From the NCBI RefSeq assembly GCF_003943465.1, contig NZ_RJPR01000004.1:1-64000 (forward strand): a DNA stretch of 64,000 bases. The letters run 5' to 3'. The stretch's first letter is position 1. Every line of letters begins with the position of its first letter. Source of the stretch: Streptococcus cristatus (GTDB lineage: Bacteria; Bacillota; Bacilli; Lactobacillales; Streptococcaceae). The notes beneath the pieces are model-generated. The model made no database searches and was not told the DNA's origin. It was given only the letters and a program-made list of their open reading frames with translations. The translations under genes and the position numbers were made by a program. Below, one piece after another: positions 1 through 8,598 of this stretch.

Positions 1-6
1 GTGATT

Positions 7-86
7 CCCTCCATTTATAAAGTCAGAGAGCTTGTCTACCGATAACCCCTCCATTTATAAAGTCAGAGAGCTTGTCTACCGATAAC
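7..86. repeat. 40-bp tandem duplication
   Basis: Two identical 40-bp units (7-46 and 47-86) start with CCCTCCATTT and end with CCGATAAC. No reading frame was recognised across them. The rest of 87-419 holds one terminator-like hairpin and no gene that can be supported. Confidence 0.8.
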
Positions 87-194
87 GTTGTCGTATTTTT
101 ATACTCATGCTCAAGGCGATATTTTGGGGTACTCGTCGGTAGAGTGGATTAGTTTGTCCCGCGAAAGTGATATTCAAGAAATTATCAACCACAA

Positions 195-240
195 AGCCCT
201 CACTTAGATTATACTTCTAAATGAGGGCTGTTGTCTTTAT
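195..240 (+). terminator. Rho-independent terminator-like hairpin
   Basis: AGCCCTCA pairs with TGAGGGCT, extended by TTAGA/TCTAA, and is followed by a T-rich stretch. It probably ends a gene lying left of the window. Confidence 0.6.
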
Positions 241-419
241 TTTCATGTTTCTGTGGGTGACGGCTATGTCGTCATGGCTGTCTGTCCCAGACTCTTTTTT
301 TGAATTTATAACTTCGCTTAAGGCTAAGAATATTTATGAATTTTATATCGAGGGATACAGCATTTATAAAGGAAAATCAAGAAATAATGCCTAGCAAGCG
401 AGTAGACAAGCTTGGTTTT

Positions 420-1382
420 TTATCCTTCTATATAGTCTCTTAATGCTTGACCACTTAGGCCGACATTGAGGGCAATCAGCAACTTGATGCGAGCCTTGGG
501 TGCATTGAGCTCTTTGACAAACATGATTCCGGCTTGGTGTAGCTTGACACCGCCACCTTCGTAGGCGTAGACAGGCTCAGCAATGCCGTTGAAACAGCGT
601 GAAGCGAGAGCGATGGGGAGGCCAGCTTCTGCCATCGCTGTTAATGTTTCCGCAGTTTCTTTTGGCAGATTGCCTGCGCCAAAGGCTTCGATGACGAGGC
701 CGTCCAACTTTTGCCAATCCAGCATATCAAGTAGTTCTGTTTTCATACCGGCATAGGCTGGGATGATGGGTACCAGCCCTGAAATGCTAGTCAGATCAAA
801 GCGGACGCGAGGTTCTGCTGTTTTGAAATAGAGAATTTCCTGTTTCATGACCAGGCCTAAAGGGCCGTGCGTCGGAGTTTGAAAGGTGCTGACGTTGGTG
901 GTGTGGGTTTTAGTGACATATTTGGCAGCATGCACTTCATCATTCATAACGACTAGAACGCCCTTACCTCTAGCTTTCTCGTCGCTGGCTACCCGTAAAG
1001 CAGTCAGGTAATTATAAACTCCGTCACTGCCGAGTTCATTTGAACTTCTCATAGCTCCGGTCAAAACGACAGGGATGTCAGGCAGGTCCATGGTATCAAG
1101 GAAGTAGGCCGTTTCCTCTAGAGTATCGGTTCCGTGGGTAATGACCACACCATCGTAGTGCTCAGCGTCAGCCTTGATTTTTTTGTATAGTTCTAGCATA
1201 TGATGGGGAGTGATGTGAGGACTGGGAACGTTGAAGAAATCAATCACCGTCACTTCAATACTATCTAAGGGAACAGCCACATGGTTCATGGGATTGTCTT
1301 GGCTGCTATTGACGACCCCACTTCCGTCAGCCTGCATGGAAATGGTTCCACCAGTATGTAAAACTAAAATCTGCTTATTCAT
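420..1382 (-). CDS. L-asparaginase
   Basis: A 320-residue cytoplasmic asparaginase of the type I/AnsA kind, predicted to hydrolyse L-asparagine to aspartate and ammonia. The N-terminus has the LHTGGTIS motif with the nucleophilic threonine near residue 12. A second catalytic block, HGTDTLEETAYF, lies near residues 83-94. No signal peptide is visible, which favours the cytoplasmic form. The start is the first ATG and the length is normal for the family. It is transcribed divergently from the HAD hydrolase at 1437, and only about 55 bp of shared promoter DNA lies between them. Confidence 0.93.
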   Translation of the reverse strand: MNKQILVLHTGGTISMQADGSGVVNSSQDNPMNHVAVPLDSIEVTVIDFFNVPSPHITPHHMLELYKKIKADAEHYDGVVITHGTDTLEETAYFLDTMDLPDIPVVLTGAMRSSNELGSDGVYNYLTALRVASDEKARGKGVLVVMNDEVHAAKYVTKTHTTNVSTFQTPTHGPLGLVMKQEILYFKTAEPRVRFDLTSISGLVPIIPAYAGMKTELLDMLDWQKLDGLVIEAFGAGNLPKETAETLTAMAEAGLPIALASRCFNGIAEPVYAYEGGGVKLHQAGIMFVKELNAPKARIKLLIALNVGLSGQALRDYIEG

Positions 1383-1436
1383 AGATGTGCTTCTCCGCGA
1401 ATTGTGTTATAATTTATTGTATCATAAAAGGAAAGA

Positions 1437-2855
1437 ATGAGAAAATCAATGGAAATAAAAGCCGTCTTTTTTGATATAGATGGAACCTTGATTAATGATA
1501 GTCGAACCGTCTTGAAATCGACAGAGACCGCCATTAAGAGTTTACAAGAACAAGGGATTTTGGTCGGTTTAGCGACAGGCCGCGGCCCCTTCTTTGTCAA
1601 GCCTTTTATGGACAAGCTGGATTTAGACTTTGCTGTCACTTACAATGGTCAGTATATTTTTTCAAAAGACAGGGTTATTTCTGCCACACCGATTGATAAG
1701 CAGAGCCTGCGTGATTTGATTGCCTACGCTAAGAAGCACCGAAAAGAGATTTCCTTGGGGACAGAACAGGCCATGCAAGGTTCAAAAATTATGACCTTTG
1801 GTATGAGTTCTTTTTCTCAGTGGGCTACCCAGTTTATTCCTAGAAAAATGACTCGGACGGTAAGCCATGGTTTTAACAAGATTGTGAGTAAGGCCCTGCC
1901 TCAGCATGAAGAAGACCTGCTGAAATTGATCCAAGAGCCCATTTATCAAGTGCTGATTTTGGCGGATCCAGCTGAGAGTGCCAAGATTGAAGCGGATTTC
2001 CCCCATTTGAAATTTACTCGTTCGAGCCCTTATGCGGCGGACATTATCAATCAAGGGATGTCCAAGCTGGAGGGGATTCGTCTAGTCGGTCAAGAGTATG
2101 GCTTTGATATTCATCAGGTCATGGCCTTCGGCGACTCTGACAATGACTTGGAAATGCTGTCGGGAGTTGGCTTGTCTATTGCTATGGGAAATGGCACCAG
2201 CTCTGTCAAAGAAGTAGCCAAGCATACGACTAGCAGCAATAGTCAGGACGGGATTCATCGGGCACTAGAACATTTTGGTATTTTAGCGAGTGAGAAAGTC
2301 TTTGTGTCTCGCGATCACCACTTCAATAAGGTCAAGACCTTCCATAGTGTTATGGATGAGTCTACGCAGGAAGAACCCATTGCTTGGACACCAGAGGAAG
2401 CTCGGCACCGTGCTGACTTCAAGTTGGAAGAGTTGGTTGAATTTCTCAGAGCTGCCAGCTCTTCAGAGGAAGAATTTGACCAGTCGATGTCCAGAATGCA
2501 CGAGGCTTTAGATAAGGCTGCTGCCAAGGTTCGTAGCAAGAGCAAGGCAGAAATCTCCTTAGTTGGTCAAGTTGATGCTCTGATCGATACGCTCTACTTT
2601 ACTTACGGTAGCTTTGTCTTGATGGGAGTTGATCCTGAGCGGATTTTTGATATTGTCCATCAGGCCAATATGGGGAAAATTTTCCCAGATGGAAAAGCGC
2701 ATTTTGATCCAGTGACCCATAAAATCCTCAAACCAGATGACTGGGAAGAAAAATATGCGCCTGAACCAGCGATCGAACGGGAGTTGGAGCGACAGATTCA
2801 GGCCTATCAGCGCAATGTGGAAAAGGCGCAAAAAGAAACAAAAGACGAAGAGTAA
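1437..2855 (+). CDS. Cof-type HAD hydrolase with C-terminal MazG/PRA-PH-like domain
   Basis: A 472-residue two-domain protein. Residues 1 to about 280 form a HAD-IIB (Cof) phosphatase, with the nucleophile motif FFDIDGT near residue 11 and the acidic motif GDSDNDLEML near residue 232. The last 150 or so residues resemble all-alpha NTP pyrophosphohydrolases (MazG/PRA-PH), with an EELVEF helix and a later DALIDTLYFTYG segment. This suggests removal of phosphate or pyrophosphate from a sugar phosphate or nucleotide; the substrate is unknown. GGAAAG precedes the ATG at 1437, and an alternative ATG at 1449 would remove four residues. HAD proteins of this subfamily are usually about 270 residues, so the tail is a real extension. 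Confidence 0.85.
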   Translation: MRKSMEIKAVFFDIDGTLINDSRTVLKSTETAIKSLQEQGILVGLATGRGPFFVKPFMDKLDLDFAVTYNGQYIFSKDRVISATPIDKQSLRDLIAYAKKHRKEISLGTEQAMQGSKIMTFGMSSFSQWATQFIPRKMTRTVSHGFNKIVSKALPQHEEDLLKLIQEPIYQVLILADPAESAKIEADFPHLKFTRSSPYAADIINQGMSKLEGIRLVGQEYGFDIHQVMAFGDSDNDLEMLSGVGLSIAMGNGTSSVKEVAKHTTSSNSQDGIHRALEHFGILASEKVFVSRDHHFNKVKTFHSVMDESTQEEPIAWTPEEARHRADFKLEELVEFLRAASSSEEEFDQSMSRMHEALDKAAAKVRSKSKAEISLVGQVDALIDTLYFTYGSFVLMGVDPERIFDIVHQANMGKIFPDGKAHFDPVTHKILKPDDWEEKYAPEPAIERELERQIQAYQRNVEKAQKETKDEE

Positions 2856-2921
2856 GGACTCTTCATCAACAGAATTTTTATTTTACGATACTCAATCGAA
2901 TTATTTTACGGAGGTTTTCTC

Positions 2922-3983
2922 ATGTTATCAAGAGTTGAAAAATTTGAAGCAGCCTTGGCTCAGACAGAATGCGATGCTGTCCTAGTAACCAATCTGAAAA
3001 ATATTTACTATCTGACTGGTTTCAGCGGGACAGAAGCGACGGTTTTCATCAGCAAGTCACGACGGATTTTCCTGACAGATTCTCGTTATACCTTAATTGC
3101 CAAGGGCGTGGTTGAAGGCTTTGATATTGTTGAAACGCGGGATGCGGTTGGAGAAATTGCTAAAATTATAGCGGACGACAAGTTGGCAAAAATCGGTTTT
3201 GACGATGAAATTTCCTATGCTTACTTCAAGATGCTGGAAAGTGTGTTTGCTGGTCATGAGCTGGTGCCGATGACAGCCTTTATCGAAAATCTGCGCATGA
3301 TCAAAGATGAACAAGAAATCGCGACCATTCGCAAGGCCTGCCAGATTTCGGATCAAGCCTTCCTAGACGTGCTGGACTTTATCAAGCCTGGTCAGACGAC
3401 AGAGCTGGCTGTTATGAACTTTTTAGATGCCCGTATGCGCCAACTAGGTGCTTCAGGTGCCTCCTTTGACTTCATCATAGCTTCGGGTTACCGTTCTGCT
3501 ATGCCGCACGGAGTGGCTAGTGACAAGGTTATCCAAACTGGTGAAACCCTGACCATGGACTTTGGCTGCTATTATAATCACTATGTCAGCGATATGACGC
3601 GGACTGTTCATGTGGGGCAGGTGACGGATGAAGAGCGGGAAATTTATGATATTGTCCTGCGCAGCAATCAAGCCCTGATAGAAGCGGCTAAGGCTGGACT
3701 CAGCTGTATTGATTTTGACCGGATTCCTCGTCAAATTATCAACGATGCAGGCTACGGCCCTTACTTCAGCCACGGGATTGGCCACGGGATTGGGCTGGAT
3801 ATCCATGAGATTCCTTACTTTGGCAAGTCAGAAGAGCCTATCAAAGCGGGCATGGTCCTGACCGATGAGCCGGGCATCTATCTGGATGGCAAATACGGCG
3901 TTCGGATCGAAGATGACCTTCTGATCACAGAGACTGGTTGTGAGGTCTTGACCCTTGCTCCAAAAGAATTGATTGTGATTTGA
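2922..3983 (+). CDS. pepP: M24 Xaa-Pro peptidase (aminopeptidase P family)
   Basis: A 353-residue cytoplasmic metallopeptidase predicted to cleave peptides with proline at position 2. An N-terminal creatinase-like domain (about residues 1-125) is followed by the pita-bread M24 domain. Metal ligands are visible in DFGCYYNHYVSDMTR (two Asp), HGIGHGIGLDIHE (His), TDEPGIY (Glu) and VRIEDD (Glu). GGAGG lies about 8 nt before the ATG. It sits directly upstream of efp, a common arrangement in streptococci and other Firmicutes. EF-P relieves ribosome stalling on polyproline, so the pairing with a proline peptidase is conserved but functionally indirect. Confidence 0.92.
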   Translation: MLSRVEKFEAALAQTECDAVLVTNLKNIYYLTGFSGTEATVFISKSRRIFLTDSRYTLIAKGVVEGFDIVETRDAVGEIAKIIADDKLAKIGFDDEISYAYFKMLESVFAGHELVPMTAFIENLRMIKDEQEIATIRKACQISDQAFLDVLDFIKPGQTTELAVMNFLDARMRQLGASGASFDFIIASGYRSAMPHGVASDKVIQTGETLTMDFGCYYNHYVSDMTRTVHVGQVTDEEREIYDIVLRSNQALIEAAKAGLSCIDFDRIPRQIINDAGYGPYFSHGIGHGIGLDIHEIPYFGKSEEPIKAGMVLTDEPGIYLDGKYGVRIEDDLLITETGCEVLTLAPKELIVI

Positions 3984-4044
3984 GAATTATCAAGCTTTAT
4001 GGTAGAATAAAGAGTAAATTATTTATTAAAGAGGTAAAAAACAA

Positions 4045-4605
4045 ATGATTGAAGCAAGTAAGCTGAAAGCTGGAATGACTTTTGAAACTGCTGATGGTAA
4101 ATTGATCCGCGTCTTGGAAGCAAGTCACCACAAACCAGGTAAGGGAAATACTATCATGCGTATGAAATTGCGTGATGTTCGTACTGGTTCTACATTTGAG
4201 ACTAGCTACCGTCCAGAAGAAAAATTTGAACAAGCGATCATCGAAACAGTACCAGCACAATACTTGTACCAAATGGATGGCACTGCCTATTTCATGAATA
4301 CTGAGACTTATGACCAATACGAAATCCCAGTAGTCAACGTAGAGGAAGAATTGAAATACATCCTTGAAAACTCAGATGTGAAAATCCAATTCTACGGATC
4401 AGAAGTGATCGGTGTGACAGTACCTACAACTGTTGAATTGGTGGTAACAGAAACACAACCATCTATCAAAGGTGCTACTGTAACAGGTTCTGGTAAACCA
4501 GCAACTCTTGAAACAGGTCTTGTTGTTAACGTACCAGACTTCATCGAAGTTGGACAAAAATTGGTCATCAATACAGCAGAAGGAACTTACGTTTCTCGTG
4601 CGTAA
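4045..4605 (+). CDS. efp: Translation elongation factor P
   Basis: A 186-residue protein of exactly the usual EF-P length. It binds ribosomes stalled on consecutive prolines and stimulates peptide bond formation. The N-terminal KOW-like domain carries the tip loop HHKPGKGNT around residues 28-36, where the modifiable lysine lies, followed by two OB-fold domains. A GAGG ribosome binding site precedes the ATG. Codon use looks like that of a highly expressed gene compared with its neighbours. A promoter-like TAGAATAAA stretch lies just upstream, so it may have its own promoter as well as read-through from pepP. Confidence 0.98.
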   Translation: MIEASKLKAGMTFETADGKLIRVLEASHHKPGKGNTIMRMKLRDVRTGSTFETSYRPEEKFEQAIIETVPAQYLYQMDGTAYFMNTETYDQYEIPVVNVEEELKYILENSDVKIQFYGSEVIGVTVPTTVELVVTETQPSIKGATVTGSGKPATLETGLVVNVPDFIEVGQKLVINTAEGTYVSRA

Positions 4606-4635
4606 TTTCAATCTTTCATATAGAAAGGAATTCTT

Positions 4636-5025
4636 ATGGCAAACGAACAATTAGGCGAAATCGTTATTGCGCCACGAGTCTTGGAAAAAATTATTGCCAT
4701 TGCTACGGCTAAGGTAGAGGGCGTTCATTCTTTTGCAAATAAAAGCATGTCAGATAGCCTTTCTATGCGTACGCTTGGACGCGGTGTTGCGCTGCATACG
4801 GATGAAAGTGGCGACATATCAGTTGATATCTACCTATATCTGGAGTACGGTATCAGTGTACCAACAGTTGCAGTTGCAATCCAAAAAGCAGTCAAGAGTG
4901 CTGTAAGCGATATGGCTGAAGTGGAGCTGTCTGCTGTCAATATCCATGTGGCAGGCATTGTTCCAGAAAAATCACCAAAACCAGATTTGAAAGATCTATT
5001 TGATGAGGATTTCCTCAATGACTGA
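4636..5025 (+). CDS. Asp23/Gls24 family envelope stress protein (YqhY-like)
   Basis: A 129-residue Asp23-family protein with the ARVLEKIIAIATAKVEGV-type start of the fold and the VDIYLYLEYGISVPTVA core. In Firmicutes this member lies between efp or acc genes and nusB and is thought to modulate envelope or fatty-acid metabolism; the mechanism is not settled. AGAAAGGA precedes the ATG. The 3' end overlaps the nusB start by 8 nt, which indicates translational coupling. Confidence 0.9.
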   Translation: MANEQLGEIVIAPRVLEKIIAIATAKVEGVHSFANKSMSDSLSMRTLGRGVALHTDESGDISVDIYLYLEYGISVPTVAVAIQKAVKSAVSDMAEVELSAVNIHVAGIVPEKSPKPDLKDLFDEDFLND

Positions 5026-5455
5026 TGTTTTGTTAGAATCTAGAAGAGAGCTACGTCAGCGGGCTTTTCAGGCTTTGATGAGTCTAGAGTATGAGGGTGA
5101 TGCCATTGAGTCTTGCCGCTTTGCCTATACCTACGATAAGGACGAAGAGGAGACGGATGCTGAGGTCAATATTCCAGCATTTCTACTCAATTTGGTCACA
5201 GGGGTGCTCCAGTCCAAGGAAGAATTGGATAAAAAAATTGCCCAGCACTTAAAAGCAGGCTGGACAGTTGAGCGTCTGACCTTGGTAGAAAAGAATATCC
5301 TGCGATTAGGCATCTTTGAAATGACAGAGTTTGATACTCCTGAGCGAGTAGCGGTCAATGAAGCCATTGAACTTTCCAAGCAATTTTCTGATGAAAAATC
5401 AAGTAAGTTTATCAATGGTATTTTAAGCCAATTTATAACAGAAGAAAAAGACTGA
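5018..5455 (+). CDS. nusB: Transcription antitermination protein NusB
   Basis: A 145-residue NusB, the all-helical factor that joins NusE at boxA RNA to prevent premature termination of rRNA transcription. The N-terminus has the family pattern RRELRQRAFQALMSLEYEG. The C-terminal half has ERLTLVEKNILRLGIFEM and VAVNEAIELSKQFSDEKSSKFINGIL, both diagnostic. The start at 5018 is chosen because GAGGAT sits 7 nt upstream; the earlier in-frame TTG at 5000 lacks such a site. It overlaps the preceding gene, and its stop codon is part of the terminator hairpin. Confidence 0.96.
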   Translation: MTDVLLESRRELRQRAFQALMSLEYEGDAIESCRFAYTYDKDEEETDAEVNIPAFLLNLVTGVLQSKEELDKKIAQHLKAGWTVERLTLVEKNILRLGIFEMTEFDTPERVAVNEAIELSKQFSDEKSSKFINGILSQFITEEKD

Positions 5456-5477
5456 GACGACTGTCTCAGCTTTTTTG
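5453..5477 (+). terminator. Terminator of efp-asp23-nusB
   Basis: TGAGAC-GACT-GTCTCA followed by GCTTTTTT. The stem starts at the nusB stop codon itself. Confidence 0.85.
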
Positions 5478-5554
5478 GTTTTTGATAGTTGCAGGTGCTG
5501 ATAATGCTTAAGAAGTTTCCATTATAAGTTCCTATAGCTGGAACAGTCTATCTT

Positions 5555-5848
5555 GCTATAGGTTAATGGCAACCTAGGTCTCGGCTGGTCCTTTTTCCTA
5601 TAGAATCATGACAATCTAGGCCTCGGCCGGTTACTTTTCCTATAGATTCGTGGCAACTTAGAGCTCGGTTAGTTACTTTTCCTATAAATTCCTGGCAATC
5701 TAGGTTTCGGCTGGTCATTTTTCCTATAGAATCTATACAATCTAGGTCTTGGCTGTTCACTTTTCCTATAGAATCATGGCAAGCTAGACCTCGGCCGATC
5801 ACTTTTCCTATAGAATCATGGCAGCCTAGGTCTCGGCTAGCTACTTCA
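5555..5848. repeat. 42-bp minisatellite, seven units
   Basis: Seven consecutive units start at 5555, 5597, 5639, 5681, 5723, 5765 and 5807 in an exact 42-nt register. A typical unit begins CCTATAGAATCATGGCAA, then has CTAGGTCTCGG, and ends in CACTTTT. Units differ by several substitutions but no indels. The minus strand is open across all units and would encode a 14-residue repeat with invariant Cys and Ile-Gly-Lys, but no ribosome binding site or convincing start is present. The array lies between the nusB and scrR terminators. It fills most of the 540-bp gap, and nothing else is seen there. Confidence 0.92.
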
Positions 5849-5920
5849 AACTTAGTTATAAAAGAAAGTCTTCCTAGACGGAGCTAACATTGAAGTAATT
5901 GCTAGGGATTAATGATATTA

Positions 5921-5963
5921 AAAGTCCCCCAAAAGTTGGTTTCTGCCAAACCTTTGGGGGATT
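5921..5963 (-). terminator. Terminator of scrB-scrR
   Basis: TCCCCCAAAAG pairs with CTTTGGGGGA around a short loop. Read on the minus strand it ends in ACTTTTAA. Confidence 0.75.
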
Positions 5964-5998
5964 CGTCAAGATGAAGGAATTTAGTGAGATCAAAAAAG

Positions 5999-6964
5999 TT
6001 ACACGCTTTTGCCAGGCAAGAGGTTCACTGGCAGGAAGTAGCCGGTCGTTGTGACTTCTTGCTTGTCAATTTTTTGTAGCAATAAATCCACCAGAAGTTT
6101 GGCAATCTCCTTCAGCGGCTGTTTAATAGTCGCTAATTGAGGATAATAGTTCTCCACAAAGTAGGTTCCGTCGTAGCCGATGATTTTTAAATTTTTAGGA
6201 ATCTGGATGTCCAGCTCCTGAGCGACTTTCATCACTAGAATGGCTGTCAAATCATCTGAAGCAAAGATAGCATCTGGCTTCTCATGGGTTAAAATATGCT
6301 TGATTTCCATTTCCTTTCGAACTGGAGAATAATCGCTGGAGACATTGATGATTGGAGCGTCTGGTAGAACAGAGGCGAAGCCAGCATGGCGCAGGCCAGT
6401 TGGGGAATTGGAATTATCATTACCAGTAATCATGATGATGTTTTGAGCGCCAGCCTTGACCAAGGTCTGAGCAGCTAGCACTCCGCCACCATAGTTGTCT
6501 GAGGAGACAACTGGGATATCTGGTGAAAGGTTACGGTCAAAGGAAATGATAGGAGCAGTTACGCGATTGTAGTCTTCGATGCCTAGATTGTGACTGCCGG
6601 AGATGATACCATCCACCTGATTGGCTTCCAGCATCTCAAGGTACTCACGCTCCTTATCTGAGTCATGCTCGCTATTGCAAATGATGGTTTTATAACCCTG
6701 TTTAAAGAGCTCATGCTCCAATTTACCAATTAATTCTGCGTAAAAAACATTGCTGATATTAGGAAAAATGAGTCCAATTAGTTTGGCTGATTTTCCTTGG
6801 AGGCTGCGCGCCAGATTGTTGGGCTTGTAGGCCAATTCTCGCATGGCTGCCTCAACCTTAGAAATCGTTTTGTCGGATAAGTAGCCTTTCCTGTTGATGA
6901 CGCGGGAAACAGTTGTGGGGCTGACTCCTGCTAGTTTTGCTACATCAGTTAGCTTTGCGACCAT
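5999..6964 (-). CDS. scrR: LacI-family sucrose operon repressor ScrR
   Basis: A 321-residue LacI/GalR regulator. An N-terminal helix-turn-helix, LTDVAKLAGVSPTTVSRVIN, is followed by the YLSDKT hinge region and a periplasmic-binding-like sensor domain. By analogy with characterised streptococcal loci it represses scrA and scrB in the absence of sucrose by binding operators in their intergenic region. The gene starts inside the 3' end of scrB (20-nt overlap), so repressor and hydrolase are co-transcribed and probably translationally coupled. Candidate operators centred on CG lie at 8439-8560. Confidence 0.93.
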   Translation of the reverse strand: MVAKLTDVAKLAGVSPTTVSRVINRKGYLSDKTISKVEAAMRELAYKPNNLARSLQGKSAKLIGLIFPNISNVFYAELIGKLEHELFKQGYKTIICNSEHDSDKEREYLEMLEANQVDGIISGSHNLGIEDYNRVTAPIISFDRNLSPDIPVVSSDNYGGGVLAAQTLVKAGAQNIIMITGNDNSNSPTGLRHAGFASVLPDAPIINVSSDYSPVRKEMEIKHILTHEKPDAIFASDDLTAILVMKVAQELDIQIPKNLKIIGYDGTYFVENYYPQLATIKQPLKEIAKLLVDLLLQKIDKQEVTTTGYFLPVNLLPGKSV

Positions 6965-8399
6965 AATCTAATTCATAGTAAGTACCGGTTGGATTGCCCT
7001 TGGTAATAGCAATGCCTGTCTGGTCTTCTCTCGGGAAGACACGGCCGGAAAATACTTTCTCTCCTTTATTGATGAAAATTTCAAAAATTGATTTATCGAT
7101 GAAGATAGTAGCACTTGTGGCTTCTTTGTCAATATCACAGCTTCGGCTGGTTCCAAAGTCCAGAGCGAATGGCTCACCTGCCTGACTGCGGTCAACGGTC
7201 ACTTGACCTTCCTTGAGATCGAAGTTGATGCGTAGGCCCTTGCCATCCTTGTCCGCAAAGAGGATGATTTCGTGTTCGGTGTTCGCAGCGAAATCTAGTT
7301 CTAGTTCGTAGCTGTTCTTGCTTTCTGCCAAAGCAGCGAAAGGCTGTTCCTCTGTTCGCAAATCCTTGATAGCAGGCACTGGGTACTGGTAGAGCTTGCC
7401 GTCTTTCAGGGTTAATTCCTTGACGAGGGAGAAGACCCCTTGATGGTCGAAGTGGTCAGATGGGTATTCGACATCAGGCAAACCTAGCCAGCTGACAGCC
7501 AGAGCGCGACCGTCAGGTGTGTTAAAAGCTTGGGTCGCGTAGCAGTCGAAACCGTAGTCCAGATTTTGGATAGGGCTAGGATTAATCATAGCAGCTTGAT
7601 TTGTGTCAAAAGATTGACCTATTTTATACATATTTGGATAAATGTTGCCATAATCCAGTACGTCTTTAGACAAGCCTTGAGGGCAATAAAGCAAGACTGG
7701 CTGGTCGTTGATAAAGACTAGATTAGGACACTCCATCATATAGGCTGTCTTGTCATTGGCGAAGTCCAAATCACCGACGACTTCCCAGTTGGTATAGTCA
7801 TTATCAACTGCCTTGTAAAGCTTGACATAGCCTTGCTTGTCTAGATTTTGCCCACCGACAATGGCATAGAATTGCCCTTTGTAGTTGAAAATCTGCGGAT
7901 CGCGGAAGTGGTCAGTCGCTTCAGTAGGTTGCTCAATCAAGACCTTGTCGATTTTTTCGAGCTTGCCTGATTTGTCTAACAGGGCACCGATTTGATAAGG
8001 ATGACGCACCCAATTCTCATCACGAACATTGCCAGTATAGAAGAGAAAGAGCTTGTCACCGAACTGCATGGCAGAGCCAGAGTAGGCGCCGTGGCTGTCC
8101 AGAGCAGTATCTGGCAGCACCCGAAGACCAGTTTCTGTGAAATGAACTAGGTCATCACTTTCTAATTGAACCCAGCATTTGAGACCGTGTGCTGCCCCGA
8201 AAGGAAAGTTTTGGTAGAAAACCACCCACTTGCCATCAAAATAAGAGAAGCCGTTGGGGTCATTGAGCAGACCTGTCTGAGGCTCCACATGGTAGTTAGC
8301 CCGCCAAGGAGATTTAGCGATGTTTTCTTTGATCTGCTGTAGCTCTTCCTGAGTCCAGTCTTCATAGCGTTTGTAGCGTTTTTCAGTCGTCCAAGCCAA
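6945..8399 (-). CDS. scrB: Sucrose-6-phosphate hydrolase (GH32)
   Basis: A 484-residue cytoplasmic GH32 invertase that splits sucrose-6-phosphate, delivered by ScrA, into glucose-6-phosphate and fructose. Catalytic landmarks are NDPNG with the nucleophile Asp47, FRDPQIF with the transition-state Asp, and MECPNL with the acid/base Glu. A C-terminal beta-sandwich domain follows. No signal peptide is visible. The gene is divergent from scrA, and a minus-strand promoter (TTGATT, 17 nt, TACTAT) lies at 8436-8464. Confidence 0.96.
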   Translation of the reverse strand: MAWTTEKRYKRYEDWTQEELQQIKENIAKSPWRANYHVEPQTGLLNDPNGFSYFDGKWVVFYQNFPFGAAHGLKCWVQLESDDLVHFTETGLRVLPDTALDSHGAYSGSAMQFGDKLFLFYTGNVRDENWVRHPYQIGALLDKSGKLEKIDKVLIEQPTEATDHFRDPQIFNYKGQFYAIVGGQNLDKQGYVKLYKAVDNDYTNWEVVGDLDFANDKTAYMMECPNLVFINDQPVLLYCPQGLSKDVLDYGNIYPNMYKIGQSFDTNQAAMINPSPIQNLDYGFDCYATQAFNTPDGRALAVSWLGLPDVEYPSDHFDHQGVFSLVKELTLKDGKLYQYPVPAIKDLRTEEQPFAALAESKNSYELELDFAANTEHEIILFADKDGKGLRINFDLKEGQVTVDRSQAGEPFALDFGTSRSCDIDKEATSATIFIDKSIFEIFINKGEKVFSGRVFPREDQTGIAITKGNPTGTYYELDYGRKAN

Positions 8400-8435
8400 T
8401 CTTTTGTCCTCCGAATCATATTATTTCTTATTACT

Positions 8436-8464
8436 ATAGTAAACGTTTTCTGCTGAAAAATCAA
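8436..8464 (-). promoter_or_regulatory. scrB promoter with embedded operator-like site
   Basis: On the minus strand, -35 TTGATT (8459-8464) and -10 TACTAT (8436-8441) are 17 nt apart. The spacer contains AAACGTTT, a LacI-family type palindrome. Confidence 0.6.
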
Positions 8465-8492
8465 CATTTAACAGTAAAAAAATATTTTTTCT

Positions 8493-8560
8493 GCAAAACG
8501 CTTGACATATCTCTGAATCATGGTAAAATAATATTCGTAAAGGCGATAAAATCGCTTTCA
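8493..8560 (+). promoter_or_regulatory. scrA promoter with two CG-centred operator-like sites
   Basis: -35 TTGACA (8502-8507) and -10 TAAAAT (8524-8529) are 16 nt apart. GCAAAACGCTTGA (8493-8505) overlaps the -35 and TAAAATCGCTTTCA (8547-8560) lies downstream. Together with the site in the scrB promoter these are likely ScrR and/or CcpA targets. Confidence 0.6.
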
Positions 8561-8598
8561 AAAAGTTTTACAATATTTTTATAAGGAGATTTTTGCAA

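Noticed and set aside
5563-5802. Minus-strand gene for a 14-residue repeat protein
   Set aside because: No ribosome binding site, no start before the first unit, and the frame follows directly from the 42-bp period. Kept only as a finding.
5555-5848. CRISPR array
   Set aside because: Units are contiguous without unique spacers, and no cas genes are nearby. It is a tandem minisatellite.
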